Shown: in pieces, positions 18,650 through 26,212 of the stretch
Layout of the letters: each line of letters opens with the position of its first letter
Position numbering within the stretch: position 1 is the stretch's first letter
NCBI RefSeq assembly: GCF_015230015.1
Contig: NZ_JAAKZC010000011.1
Span: 1-64,000 of the forward strand
From: Campylobacter concisus
GTDB lineage: Bacteria; Campylobacterota; Campylobacteria; Campylobacterales; Campylobacteraceae
Direction of reading: 5' to 3'
Length of the DNA stretch: 64,000 bases
Program-made: the position numbers and the translations under genes
Notes under the pieces: generated by a model
Told to the model about the DNA's origin: nothing
The model's database searches: none
Seen by the model: only the letters and a program-made list of their open reading frames with translations

Positions 18650-19465
18650 ATGGCTTTAGCAAAAGATAGACCAAAAATTTCTAAATCAACCATCAAGAAG
18701 TATATTGTTAGAGTTAGTGAGTTTTTTAAATACTGCTACGATAGCGACTATATAGATAAGAACCCAGCTATAGATCTGCAAATAAATATAAACCAAGATG
18801 ATGTTACAAATAAAAATCCTTATGAAGATAGTGACGTAAACGCACTTTTGGATATTGTTAGTAAGATTAGATCAAGTGGTGATACTAAAAGTCAAAGAAT
18901 TAGCAAAGATGAGCTATTTTTTGTTACTCATATAGCAGCTTACTCTGGCATGAGACTAAATGAGATAATCCAGCTAAACACAGATGATATAGTTGAAAAA
19001 TATAACATAGTATGCTTTAGTTTAAATACAAAAATAGATGTAAAAACTGGTAAGAGTAAGACTTTAAAGACCAGAAACTCTGCAAGGATTGTTCCTATCC
19101 ACTCTAAGCTAAATAGCATTGGGCTGCTTGAATTTATAGAGAATAAAAAGAAGCTAGCTAGGAAATGTGGCAAAGCAGTTAGGTTATTTAGCTGTGACAA
19201 TAAAGACTTCTCTGAGTATTTTAGAAAGAAGATCAATACTCAAGTTATAAAAGATGGTGATAAGACAAGGACATTTCACTCATTTAGACACACTTTTATA
19301 AACAAACTCATCCAAAGCGGCCAAAGGGTTGAGCATATAGCTGCCCTTGTAGGACATGAACAACAATACAAGATCACCATGAATACTTATGGCGAACCAG
19401 TAACTCCAAAAATTCTAAAGAATCTAGTTGAAGAGGTAAATTTTTATCAAGGAGGGGAAGAGTGA
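18650..19465 (+). CDS. Tyrosine recombinase (phage/ICE integrase), N-terminally short
   Basis: 271 residues. An N-terminal SAM-like core-binding domain (residues 8-45) is followed by a complete catalytic domain: Arg102 in SGMRLNEI, His210-Arg213 in HSFRHTF, His236 in VGHEQ and the nucleophile Tyr247 in MNTYGE. Related integrases are usually near 400 residues, so the N-terminal arm-binding region is missing. It sits at the junction with the amputated ABC transporter, so it probably marks the edge of an integrated element. Catalytic residues are intact; arm-site binding may be lost. Confidence 0.8.
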   Translation: MALAKDRPKISKSTIKKYIVRVSEFFKYCYDSDYIDKNPAIDLQININQDDVTNKNPYEDSDVNALLDIVSKIRSSGDTKSQRISKDELFFVTHIAAYSGMRLNEIIQLNTDDIVEKYNIVCFSLNTKIDVKTGKSKTLKTRNSARIVPIHSKLNSIGLLEFIENKKKLARKCGKAVRLFSCDNKDFSEYFRKKINTQVIKDGDKTRTFHSFRHTFINKLIQSGQRVEHIAALVGHEQQYKITMNTYGEPVTPKILKNLVEEVNFYQGGEE

Positions 19466-19566
19466 GTGCTTTTTAATTATAAATGTATATAGCCATTTAT
19501 AATAAAGAAGGATTTATGCTTTTTAAGATCAACCATATTTGTAGTCTATCCCATATATTTTTATGA

Positions 19567-19572
19567 TATAAT
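19567..19572 (+). promoter_or_regulatory. -10 box for the ATPase gene at 19604
   Basis: A TATAAT preceded by TGA lies 31 bases before the ATG. AAAGGA follows at a standard distance. Confidence 0.5.
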
Positions 19573-19603
19573 TGTATTGCATTACATATTTAAAGGATAA
19601 GCT

Positions 19604-20803
19604 ATGCTGGATCAACTTTTTTTAAAGAGCAATGACCTTATAAGGTTAAACAATCATAAATTTAAAAGATATTTTATAGACTCCAAGGATTTATCTCATA
19701 GACTTATCGTTATCCTGGGACAAAGAGGAATAGGTAAAACAACTACGTTAGCTCAGCTAGCTAGTAAAAACAAAGATAGTCTTTACCTAAGCCTAGATGA
19801 CATAGAGATATCAAACGATATAACCTTGATCATAAGAGAATTTGTGCTAAATGGCGGCAAGTATCTATATCTAGATGAAATTCATAAGAGTAAAGATATA
19901 TCGGCCGTATTAAAATTTGCCTATGATAATTTTAAAGAGTTAAACATAGTAGCTACCGGCTCGTCTGCTCTTGAAGTGCTAAAAAGCTCTCATGATCTAA
20001 GCAGAAGAGCGATAGTATATAAGATGAGTGGAATGAGTTTTAGGGAGTATCTAGGGCTAAGGTATGGTATAAATTTAGAAGCTATTGAGCTTGAAAATTT
20101 ACTTGAAAACCATCAGGAAATAGCTGTTAATATCAATAACGTCTTAAAGCTAAAAGATCTAGCAGTTATTAAACTTTTTAGAGAGTATCTAAAGGTAGGT
20201 TACTACCCATACTATAATGATATGCCAAATGATACCGCCTTTTATCAGACTCTTAAACAAAGTATAGAAGCTACGATAGATAGCGATCTTTTAAGTATAT
20301 ATTCAAATTTAAACGGCAATACGGCAAGAAAGCTAAAGATCTTAACTCATGCTATAAGCACAAACGTCCCATATCAACCAAACTACTCAAGCCTAAAATC
20401 GCTTGTTGATATAAGAGACGATAGGACGCTAAAAGAGTATCTTGCTATGCTTGATAGTACTGGACTTATAAGGCTTTTAATGAAAAACGAACTAGCTATA
20501 AAAAATATGGATAAGGCGGATAAAATTTACCTTGAAAATACAAATTTAATGTATATAAACAGCCCTGATATAGGAAATGTGAGAGAGACATTCTTTGCCA
20601 ATCAGCTTGGAAATATCACCGAAATTTACTCAGGCAAAAATGGCGACTTTATGATTGGCAATAAATTTACCTTTGAAATAGGCGGAGCAAAAAAGAGCTT
20701 TGAGCAGATTAAGGATATGCCAAATTCATTTATAGCGGCAGATGATATTGAAGTAGGGGCTGGAAATAAAATTCCACTTTGGCTGTTTGGGTTTTTGTAT
20801 TAG
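19604..20803 (+). CDS. AAA ATPase with DUF4143 C-terminus
   Basis: 399 residues. Walker A is GQRGIGKTTT near residues 39-48 and Walker B is YLYLDEIHK. A sensor-like ATGSSALE and the SFREYLGL motif of the AAA_14 family follow, and the C-terminus (KFTFEIGGAKKSFEQI) matches the DUF4143 nuclease-like domain. Such proteins are common, poorly characterised ATPases, sometimes linked to defence. The gene is monocistronic with its own promoter. Confidence 0.8.
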   Translation: MLDQLFLKSNDLIRLNNHKFKRYFIDSKDLSHRLIVILGQRGIGKTTTLAQLASKNKDSLYLSLDDIEISNDITLIIREFVLNGGKYLYLDEIHKSKDISAVLKFAYDNFKELNIVATGSSALEVLKSSHDLSRRAIVYKMSGMSFREYLGLRYGINLEAIELENLLENHQEIAVNINNVLKLKDLAVIKLFREYLKVGYYPYYNDMPNDTAFYQTLKQSIEATIDSDLLSIYSNLNGNTARKLKILTHAISTNVPYQPNYSSLKSLVDIRDDRTLKEYLAMLDSTGLIRLLMKNELAIKNMDKADKIYLENTNLMYINSPDIGNVRETFFANQLGNITEIYSGKNGDFMIGNKFTFEIGGAKKSFEQIKDMPNSFIAADDIEVGAGNKIPLWLFGFLY

Positions 20804-21044
20804 GATTTATTTATGGGCAAGATAAACCAAATAGAACAAGAGTTGCCTAAAGGATAGAGGTATATCTTTGCAGAATGAGAAAAACAAAAATTGGATAGTG
20901 TCTAAAATTTCAAAATATTTGAAAAACTGGTTTAACGAAGAAAAACTGGCTCCACTTTAAATGCCTATGCAAATGCTGCTGGATATAGGCTAGATGTAAA
21001 TTTTGTGCAATAGTTTTTGAGCGATTTGCATTTATATAAATCTA
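20804..21044. other. Decayed coding remnants
   Basis: A 14-residue frame from 20812 (MGKINQIEQELPKG) ends in TAG. Later pieces (YRLDVNFVQ, then FLSDLHLYKSTM) look like fragments of the same dead gene. Nothing intact is present. Confidence 0.35.
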
Positions 21045-21182
21045 CTATGTTGGCCTTCTAACATCCTTTGGGTGCTTTTGCTTTCTTGTGTAGGTCTTTT
21101 TAGATCTCACGACTCTTACATGCAGGCTGATGCTTCCTTTGATAGACGCTACTATAGCCGCGTCTCTTGCTTTTGTTTTCAT
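21045..21182 (-). CDS. Small basic ArfA-like protein, copy A
   Basis: 45 residues, with AAGGA upstream. The segment SISLHVRVVRSKKTYTRKQK followed by HPKD resembles the core of alternative ribosome-rescue factor ArfA (a pattern like LFxxRV-KKxK-Y-RKxKH). ArfA recruits RF2 to ribosomes stalled on non-stop mRNA. A second homologous frame lies at 53534-53662. The similarity is short and the call is tentative. Confidence 0.45.
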   Translation of the reverse strand: MKTKARDAAIVASIKGSISLHVRVVRSKKTYTRKQKHPKDVRRPT

Positions 21183-21348
21183 TTTTATCCTTGTCTTATA
21201 GAAGTACAATAATTATAGGGTATAAAAACGACAGGATATGTTATAAAAATTTAAAACTAAGCAATTTTGCTATTTTGCTTCTTTTTGCCACAATGTGTCC
21301 AACTTGCTAGATACTATCTCATATTATTTATTTAAAAAAGGGATAACA

Positions 21349-21723
21349 ATGAAAAAAATGTTTGTTCTAATAAACCATGAGTTAACACAAGAGCAAAAAG
21401 ATCAAGCTATAAAATCATTTGATATCGACTCTATGATAAACATTACCGACGATACGTGGTCAAATATCAACCCAGCAGATGAAAATATATTATATGCTTT
21501 AAACGCATACAAAAAGGAGTTAATGCTTGAAGCTAAAGCTGGTGATATTTTGCTTGTACAAGGTGACTTTGGTGCTACTTACAACATGATAAATTTTGCT
21601 AAAAATATCGGGATAAAAACCATCTATGCTACTACTAAACGCATCGTTAAAGAGCTTGCTATAGATGGTAAATTGGTAACTAGGCGTGAATTTAAGCATG
21701 AAAAATTTAGGGAGTATTTATAA
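21349..21723 (+). CDS. csx20: Csx20, small CRISPR-associated protein (putative ring nuclease)
   Basis: 124 residues from the ATG at 21349 (AAAAGGG upstream). The frame can be extended to a GTG at 21295, but the homologue at 60152 starts at the equivalent of 21349. It begins with a Rossmann-like strand (MKKMFVLINHELTQEQ). The diagnostic block LLVQGDFGATYNMINFAK, then YATTKR, ends in REFKHEKFREY. Csx20 accompanies type III CRISPR systems, and its group has been linked to degradation of cyclic oligoadenylate. It directly precedes a CARF-HEPN gene, its likely signalling partner. Confidence 0.75.
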   Translation: MKKMFVLINHELTQEQKDQAIKSFDIDSMINITDDTWSNINPADENILYALNAYKKELMLEAKAGDILLVQGDFGATYNMINFAKNIGIKTIYATTKRIVKELAIDGKLVTRREFKHEKFREYL

Positions 21724-21816
21724 AACCTACCTTTTTTATTAAGTAAAACACAAGTTGCAAAACGAGATAATCTCCTACACTTCAAAAATATAAGCTGTTA
21801 AATTTAAAGGAAGCAA

Positions 21817-22830
21817 ATGCCACTAACTATAGTCAAAAAAGCAAATTCGCCTCAGAATGAAGAGACCAATAACAAAACAGCCGTTATCACCATCCTTGGC
21901 ATACAAGGTCAAAAAGAAAACATTAAAATCAAAGGCTGTGCTAAGTACTATTTTGCTGGCGAGAGCCCTGATAACTCGCAAGAATTTTTTAACACCTTGC
22001 CTCTTCTAGCAGATAAATTTGGTGCTGAAAATATAGCACCTATATATACTGCGGATGCTAGAGGGTTTAACGAAGCAGTGATGGCGCACTATGCAAATTT
22101 CAAGATAAATTTTAACGATATCTACAAGATCACAGATGAGAAAAATTTTGAAGCTATATTTGAGATATTTGAAAGAGCTGTAGACGACCTAGTTAAAAGT
22201 GGTGTTGACAAGATCGTCTTTGACGTGACGCATGGTTTTCGTCATCTGCCTTTGCTGGCACTAGTCGATCTGCTCATACAAAACTTCTCAAACGTCTCCC
22301 AAATAGATCAAATTTTATTTGCAAAAGAGATAGAAAAGTCCAAGCTATACGAGATAATTGACCTAAGACAATACCTAGATATCGCCAACATCGCCTTTTT
22401 GATCGCGGCTTTTTCTCAAAACTATACTTTGGCTCAACACATAAGAGCAAAGAAATTTGAGTCGCTAGTAAATGCTTTAAACGATTTTTCAAATAATATA
22501 CTAAGCCTAAATATTGCAAAGTTAAAAAGCTCGCATAACGAGTTGATCAAAGAACTTGACAAGATAGATGATATCGCACTGATATCAAGAGCCAAGGATC
22601 TAAGAGATAGGCTAAATAAAATATGTGACTGGAGCGATAGCGCATATATTTTTAGATATAAATTAGCCAAAGATATGTTTAAAAAGGGTTATTTGCTGCA
22701 GTCGTTGGTGCTGCTGTTTGAAAGTGTGAATAGTTACATAGTTGGAGTTTTTGAAAGAAATATCCCTATCGTGTATAAGAAAATTTTAGATGAATGCTCT
22801 ATACTATGGGCGTTAGAAAAAATTATCTGA
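21817..22830 (+). CDS. CARF-HEPN ribonuclease (Csx1/Csm6-like, TM1812 family), 5' part of a frameshifted gene
   Basis: 337 residues. A CARF domain has the ligand-binding motif FDVTHGFRHLPLLALVDLL, and a helical HEPN domain begins after residue 190. The frame stops at 22828-22830, just after a run of six A (22817-22822). The rest of the HEPN domain, with the catalytic RNDFAH, continues in the -1 frame to 23138. The full-length paralogue at 58908-60155 shows that the two parts form one protein. In type III systems such proteins are cyclic-oligoadenylate-activated RNases. The gene may be dead, or the shift may be slippage or a sequencing error. Confidence 0.75.
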   Translation: MPLTIVKKANSPQNEETNNKTAVITILGIQGQKENIKIKGCAKYYFAGESPDNSQEFFNTLPLLADKFGAENIAPIYTADARGFNEAVMAHYANFKINFNDIYKITDEKNFEAIFEIFERAVDDLVKSGVDKIVFDVTHGFRHLPLLALVDLLIQNFSNVSQIDQILFAKEIEKSKLYEIIDLRQYLDIANIAFLIAAFSQNYTLAQHIRAKKFESLVNALNDFSNNILSLNIAKLKSSHNELIKELDKIDDIALISRAKDLRDRLNKICDWSDSAYIFRYKLAKDMFKKGYLLQSLVLLFESVNSYIVGVFERNIPIVYKKILDECSILWALEKII

Positions 22831-23138
22831 TAAGCAATTTCTTTATTCAGTCGTTAAAAACTAGAGCTTATGAAACTGATGATGACTTTGTTGGCAGGAC
22901 TATGAAAAATTTAAAGTATCTTGAACTTTCAAAAGAAGATATAAAAGAGATTAGACGGATTATAAATACAAAATTTGGCTCTAGCAATGAACTGGCAAAA
23001 TATCACAAGCAGTTAGACGACCTACGCAACGACTTTGCACATGGCAATATCAGCGAAGAAGAATTTAGCCATATCAAACAAGAGATAAAAAAGCTATTTG
23101 ATAAATATCAAGACTTTATAAAAATACAAGATAGTTAG
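22794..23138 (+). CDS. CARF-HEPN ribonuclease, 3' part (HEPN catalytic motif)
   Basis: The frame continues the gene at 21817-22830 after the A-run at 22817-22822; true continuity begins around NYLISNFFIQSL. It carries the HEPN catalytic motif RNDFAHG (Arg-x4-His), which aligns with RNNLAHG in the intact paralogue at 59 kb. The ATG at 22794 lies upstream of the shift point and is probably not a real start. Confidence 0.65.
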   Translation: MLYTMGVRKNYLISNFFIQSLKTRAYETDDDFVGRTMKNLKYLELSKEDIKEIRRIINTKFGSSNELAKYHKQLDDLRNDFAHGNISEEEFSHIKQEIKKLFDKYQDFIKIQDS

Positions 23139-23153
23139 CCATTTAATATTTTT

Positions 23154-23174
23154 TATAGACACTATATGTCTATA
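23154..23174. promoter_or_regulatory. Palindromic operator overlapping the darT promoter
   Basis: TATAGACA and TGTCTATA form an 8-bp inverted repeat around CTATA. The right arm overlaps the TATAAT (23171-23176) that should be the -10 box of darT, so a protein bound here would repress. A similar but imperfect site lies at 25520-25538, beside the WYL gene. Confidence 0.5.
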
Positions 23175-23213
23175 ATGCCTCTTATAATCTCCGAAAAAAT
23201 AACGGAGGTTATA

Positions 23214-23834
23214 ATGAGCAACCAAACTTTCTTAGACGGCATGAGCGAAATTTTTCATATGACAGACTCTAACAACTTGAAAAATATTTTACTACGTGGC
23301 TTGCAAAATCATTACAACACCTACAGACAAGTAGATATTAGCAACCAAGAGGTTAATGCAAGACGTGAAAAGATTGAGCACATATATGGACATAAAATTC
23401 ACGACTATGTCCCATTTTATTTTAATCCTCGCAATGCTATGCTTTATAAAAATAGAAACAATGCCCGTGTTATCATTTTAGGATTTGATGTTAGAGTTAT
23501 TAAAGATCACCAAGATGATTTTTTGATATCAAATCGTAATGCGTCTGCAGATGATGCCAAATTTAGTAAATACTTGCCAGACTTGCAAAATACAAATTTC
23601 ATAAATTTCAATGAGGTTTTTTCTCAAAGATGGTGCAATAATGGCATTAGATATGATGATATCAAGCAAAAAATGATGGCAGAAATTTTGATCAATGATG
23701 TAGTTTATAGCCGCTATATACGCTCTATATATGTTAAAGATCAAATTAGTAAAAAAGCTATCGAAGAGCAACTAGCTGGCGATCTTAAAATGTATAATAT
23801 CAACGTCATAGTTGATCCAGCTAAATTTTTCTAA
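23214..23834 (+). CDS. darT: DarT, DNA ADP-ribosyltransferase toxin
   Basis: 206 residues from the ATG at 23214, which has GGAGG at 23204-23208; the upstream in-frame ATG at 23166 lies in the promoter. Family marks are FHMTDSNNLKNILLRGL near the N-terminus (NAD-contacting His15), Arg51, HDYVPFYFNPRNAML and the probable catalytic Glu157 in KMMAEILI. DarT modifies thymidine in single-stranded DNA and arrests replication; it acts as a toxin and phage-defence effector. Its antitoxin gene follows after 9 bases. It sits inside the CRISPR signalling gene group. Confidence 0.85.
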   Translation: MSNQTFLDGMSEIFHMTDSNNLKNILLRGLQNHYNTYRQVDISNQEVNARREKIEHIYGHKIHDYVPFYFNPRNAMLYKNRNNARVIILGFDVRVIKDHQDDFLISNRNASADDAKFSKYLPDLQNTNFINFNEVFSQRWCNNGIRYDDIKQKMMAEILINDVVYSRYIRSIYVKDQISKKAIEEQLAGDLKMYNINVIVDPAKFF

Positions 23835-23843
23835 GGATAAAAA

Positions 23844-24527
23844 ATGGTAACTCTAAAAAATGGAAATATATTTAACACCAAGGCAGGCACTATCGTAAAT
23901 ACCATTAACTGCGTAGGCGTCATGGGTGCTGGTATAGCCTATGAGTTTAGGCTGCGCTATCCTGAGATGTTTGTGCGATATGCCGAGCTTTGTAGTGAGG
24001 ACAACCCAAATAAAATAGATATAGGCAAGCTATGGCTATATAAAGCAAATGATGGACGACAAGTGCTAAATTTCCCTACTAAAAAGCACTGGAAAGACCC
24101 ATCTAAAATGAGCTATATCAAAGCTGGTCTTGAAAAATTTATAAACACTTATGCTAGCAAAAACATCGATAGTGTCGCATTTCCGCTTCTTGGCGCTGCA
24201 AATGGCGGACTTGATAAAGACGAAGTTATAAATTTGATGATGGAATTTCTGGAGCCTCTAGAAATAGAGTGCGAAATTTGGGAATTTGATGAAAATGCAA
24301 GTGATGATTTGTATGATGACTTTGCGCTAAATTTTGATATCAACGAGCTAAAAAGGCAAACCAAAGCCCTAGGTGTAAAAAATATAAGATTTCAAGCTAT
24401 CAAAGATGCGATAGATAGCGGACTATATCACTCGCTAAGCTCTCTACTAAAAGCTCCTGGCATAGGAGATAAGTCACTTGAGGCATGTTTTAGACTGGTT
24501 AAAAGTATGCCTCAAAGGCTATTTTAG
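23844..24527 (+). CDS. darG: DarG, macrodomain antitoxin (DNA ADP-ribosyl hydrolase)
   Basis: 227 residues. The macrodomain (residues 1-150) shows NTINCVGVMGAGIAYEFRLR and FPLLGAANGGLD, which bind ADP-ribose. A C-terminal domain (about 165-227) would bind DarT directly. DarG removes the thymidine modification and neutralises DarT. AAGGA lies upstream. Its end overlaps the convergent WYL gene by 4 bases. The macrodomain plus DarT adjacency makes the call secure. Confidence 0.85.
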   Translation: MVTLKNGNIFNTKAGTIVNTINCVGVMGAGIAYEFRLRYPEMFVRYAELCSEDNPNKIDIGKLWLYKANDGRQVLNFPTKKHWKDPSKMSYIKAGLEKFINTYASKNIDSVAFPLLGAANGGLDKDEVINLMMEFLEPLEIECEIWEFDENASDDLYDDFALNFDINELKRQTKALGVKNIRFQAIKDAIDSGLYHSLSSLLKAPGIGDKSLEACFRLVKSMPQRLF

Positions 24528-25483
24528 AGTAAATTTTTACCTTCTTCTATCTTTTTTATGATCTTTTGTTTTAGCTCCATTGGGGCTAAAATTTTGACGT
24601 ATCCTAAAAATTCCATTATGAAAAACTCTATCTCTTTAAGATCCGTAAAATGATAGCTAACTACGATCGCCCCGTCTGGTTTTCGCTCTATTATCTTTTG
24701 TGAGCGAAAAAAGTTTTTTCTCTCAAACAAAAAGGCCTTTTGTGGGCTGATCTCGAGCCGTACTTCTATAAGCGAGCTTCTCCACTCATGCGAAAAAACA
24801 GCAAATGGCGTCTGGATGTTTTTTATAAAATCATCGATGTTGTAGTCGTGATTAAACGTTTCGCCTTTGATAACCTCTAAATTTACTATCCCAGCTATCC
24901 TAAAAAGTGAAAAATCATACTCGTTGTTGCTATTTGCTAGATATAAATTTTCATTGATTAGCAAAATTTTATATGGCTTTACCTCCTTAAATTCTTTGCT
25001 ATCAGACCTATTTGTCGGGGTATATTCTATCGCGAGTTTTTTGCGGTAGCGTATCGCATCTTCTAGCGTTTTGATGACGCTTTTATCTAGCTCTGTCTCG
25101 ATCGGACTTGTGATAAAGTCATAAACGCCCAAAGACTCGTTTATAGCTTGAGATATAGCCGTTTTCTTGCTGGTTTCGTTAAATTTTTGAGAGTTTTTGG
25201 CAAGCATCGTGTAGATTATCTTTAGGACATTTCTCTTTCTCTCATCGAGCAAATCATCAAGTAAATTTGTATTGATAGCCTGGTAGCAGCCAGGATCTGT
25301 TCGCTTTATCTCTATCTCACCAAATACACTTTTTATAGCATCAAAGTCTCGTCTTATTGTTTTATAGTTTAGCCTCGGAGTATCATCTTTTTCATTTACC
25401 CACAGCTCGTCTTGTGCAGTGTCGATTATTTCGCCACGATTTAGCTTTTTAAGTAGCCATAGTATCCTAGTTTGAGCGTCCAT
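24524..25483 (-). CDS. WYL-domain transcriptional regulator 1
   Basis: 319 residues. An N-terminal winged HTH (YKTIRRDFDAIKSVFG) is followed by a linker and a WYL domain (about 140-230: KLAIEYTPTNR, KPYKILLINENLYLANSN) and a WCX-like C-terminus. WYL regulators frequently control CRISPR-Cas and other defence genes and are thought to sense nucleotide ligands. It is convergent with darTG. Imperfectly related palindromes lie upstream of itself and of darT, so it is the natural candidate for controlling darTG. Confidence 0.8.
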   Translation of the reverse strand: MDAQTRILWLLKKLNRGEIIDTAQDELWVNEKDDTPRLNYKTIRRDFDAIKSVFGEIEIKRTDPGCYQAINTNLLDDLLDERKRNVLKIIYTMLAKNSQKFNETSKKTAISQAINESLGVYDFITSPIETELDKSVIKTLEDAIRYRKKLAIEYTPTNRSDSKEFKEVKPYKILLINENLYLANSNNEYDFSLFRIAGIVNLEVIKGETFNHDYNIDDFIKNIQTPFAVFSHEWRSSLIEVRLEISPQKAFLFERKNFFRSQKIIERKPDGAIVVSYHFTDLKEIEFFIMEFLGYVKILAPMELKQKIIKKIEEGKNLL

Positions 25484-25519
25484 TACTTTATCCTTTATAT
25501 TCTAAAGTTTTTTATGAAT

Positions 25520-25552
25520 TATACACAATATGTCCATACACTCTTTTATAAT
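25520..25552. promoter_or_regulatory. Second operator-like site and promoter of the micro-genes
   Basis: TATACACAATATGTCCATA (25520-25538) resembles the darT operator with a shorter spacer. A plus-strand TATAAT follows at 25547-25552. The site lies between the WYL gene (minus) and the Ser-rich micro-gene (plus), so it could control either. Confidence 0.4.
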
Positions 25553-25593
25553 TCTCCCAACAAAACAAAATAATTCAACACAAGGGGGCCAAA

Positions 25594-25749
25594 ATGGCAA
25601 AAGGTTATTCACGTTCTTATTCTTCATCATCTTCAAGCAGATCTTACTCATCTGCTCGTGCTAGTCAAAAAGTGGGTCAAAGCTTTGGTGGCTATACCAA
25701 AGTCCAAACGACTAAGGGCACATTTCGCATGAAGCCAACTTCTAAATAG
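25594..25749 (+). CDS. Ser-rich micro-protein, copy 1
   Basis: 51 residues: MAKGYSRSYS, a Ser/Arg/Tyr-rich stretch, then QKVGQSFGGYTKVQTTKGTF and RMKPTSK. It has a good ribosome binding site (AAGGGGG), its own promoter and a hairpin terminator. It is almost identical to the next gene, which supports selection at protein level. Basic and low in complexity; no known function. Confidence 0.6.
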   Translation: MAKGYSRSYSSSSSSRSYSSARASQKVGQSFGGYTKVQTTKGTFRMKPTSK

Positions 25750-25760
25750 TTGGCCCATGC

Positions 25761-25784
25761 AGCCATGAAGCAAAATTCATGGCT
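25761..25784 (+). terminator. Hairpin terminator of micro-gene 1
   Basis: A perfect 9-bp stem (AGCCATGAA with TTCATGGCT) around GCAAAA lies 11 bases after the stop. The following T-run is weak. Confidence 0.6.
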
Positions 25785-25836
25785 CATTTGAAGTAGTCTA
25801 TGTAAAAACAAAATAATTCAACACAAAGGGGTTAAA

Positions 25837-26001
25837 ATGGCAAAATGCTATTCACGTTCTTATTCAAAGTCTTCTTCATCGTCTTCAAGCAGGTCTTACT
25901 CATCTGCTCGTGCTCACCAAAAAGTGGGTCAAAGCTTTGGTGGCTATACCAAAGTCCAAACGACTAAGGGCACATTTCGCATGAAGCCAACTTCTAAATA
26001 G
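25837..26001 (+). CDS. Ser-rich micro-protein, copy 2
   Basis: 54 residues, differing from copy 1 by a three-residue Ser/Lys insertion and a few substitutions, while the C-terminal 30 residues are identical. The duplicated unit of about 230 bp includes the upstream AACAAAATAATTCAACACAA stretch, the gene and the terminator, so copy 2 probably has its own expression signals. Confidence 0.6.
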   Translation: MAKCYSRSYSKSSSSSSSRSYSSARAHQKVGQSFGGYTKVQTTKGTFRMKPTSK

Positions 26002-26012
26002 TTGGCCCATGC

Positions 26013-26036
26013 AGCCATGAAGCAAAATTCATGGCT
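26013..26036 (+). terminator. Hairpin terminator of micro-gene 2
   Basis: It has the same 9-bp stem and loop as the terminator at 25761-25784. The 176 bases between it and the CRISPR array hold no gene. Confidence 0.6.
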
Positions 26037-26212
26037 CGTTTTCGTAGCTTTTATTTATCTACGCAAATCACAAAAACCTATCTTTATTGTAGTTTTTCAT
26101 AAATCTAAGCCAATCTGTTCTTATCCAAATTTATCCAATAAACGCATATAAGCACCACTCATTTATTTTTACAAATAACAATATAAGCCACTACCTAAAA
26201 CTTTACCAAATT

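Noticed and set aside
22794-22830. Programmed -1 frameshift in the CARF-HEPN gene
   Set aside because: The six-A run is not a canonical slippery heptamer in this frame and no downstream stem-loop is evident, while the intact paralogue needs no shift; mutation or error is simpler.
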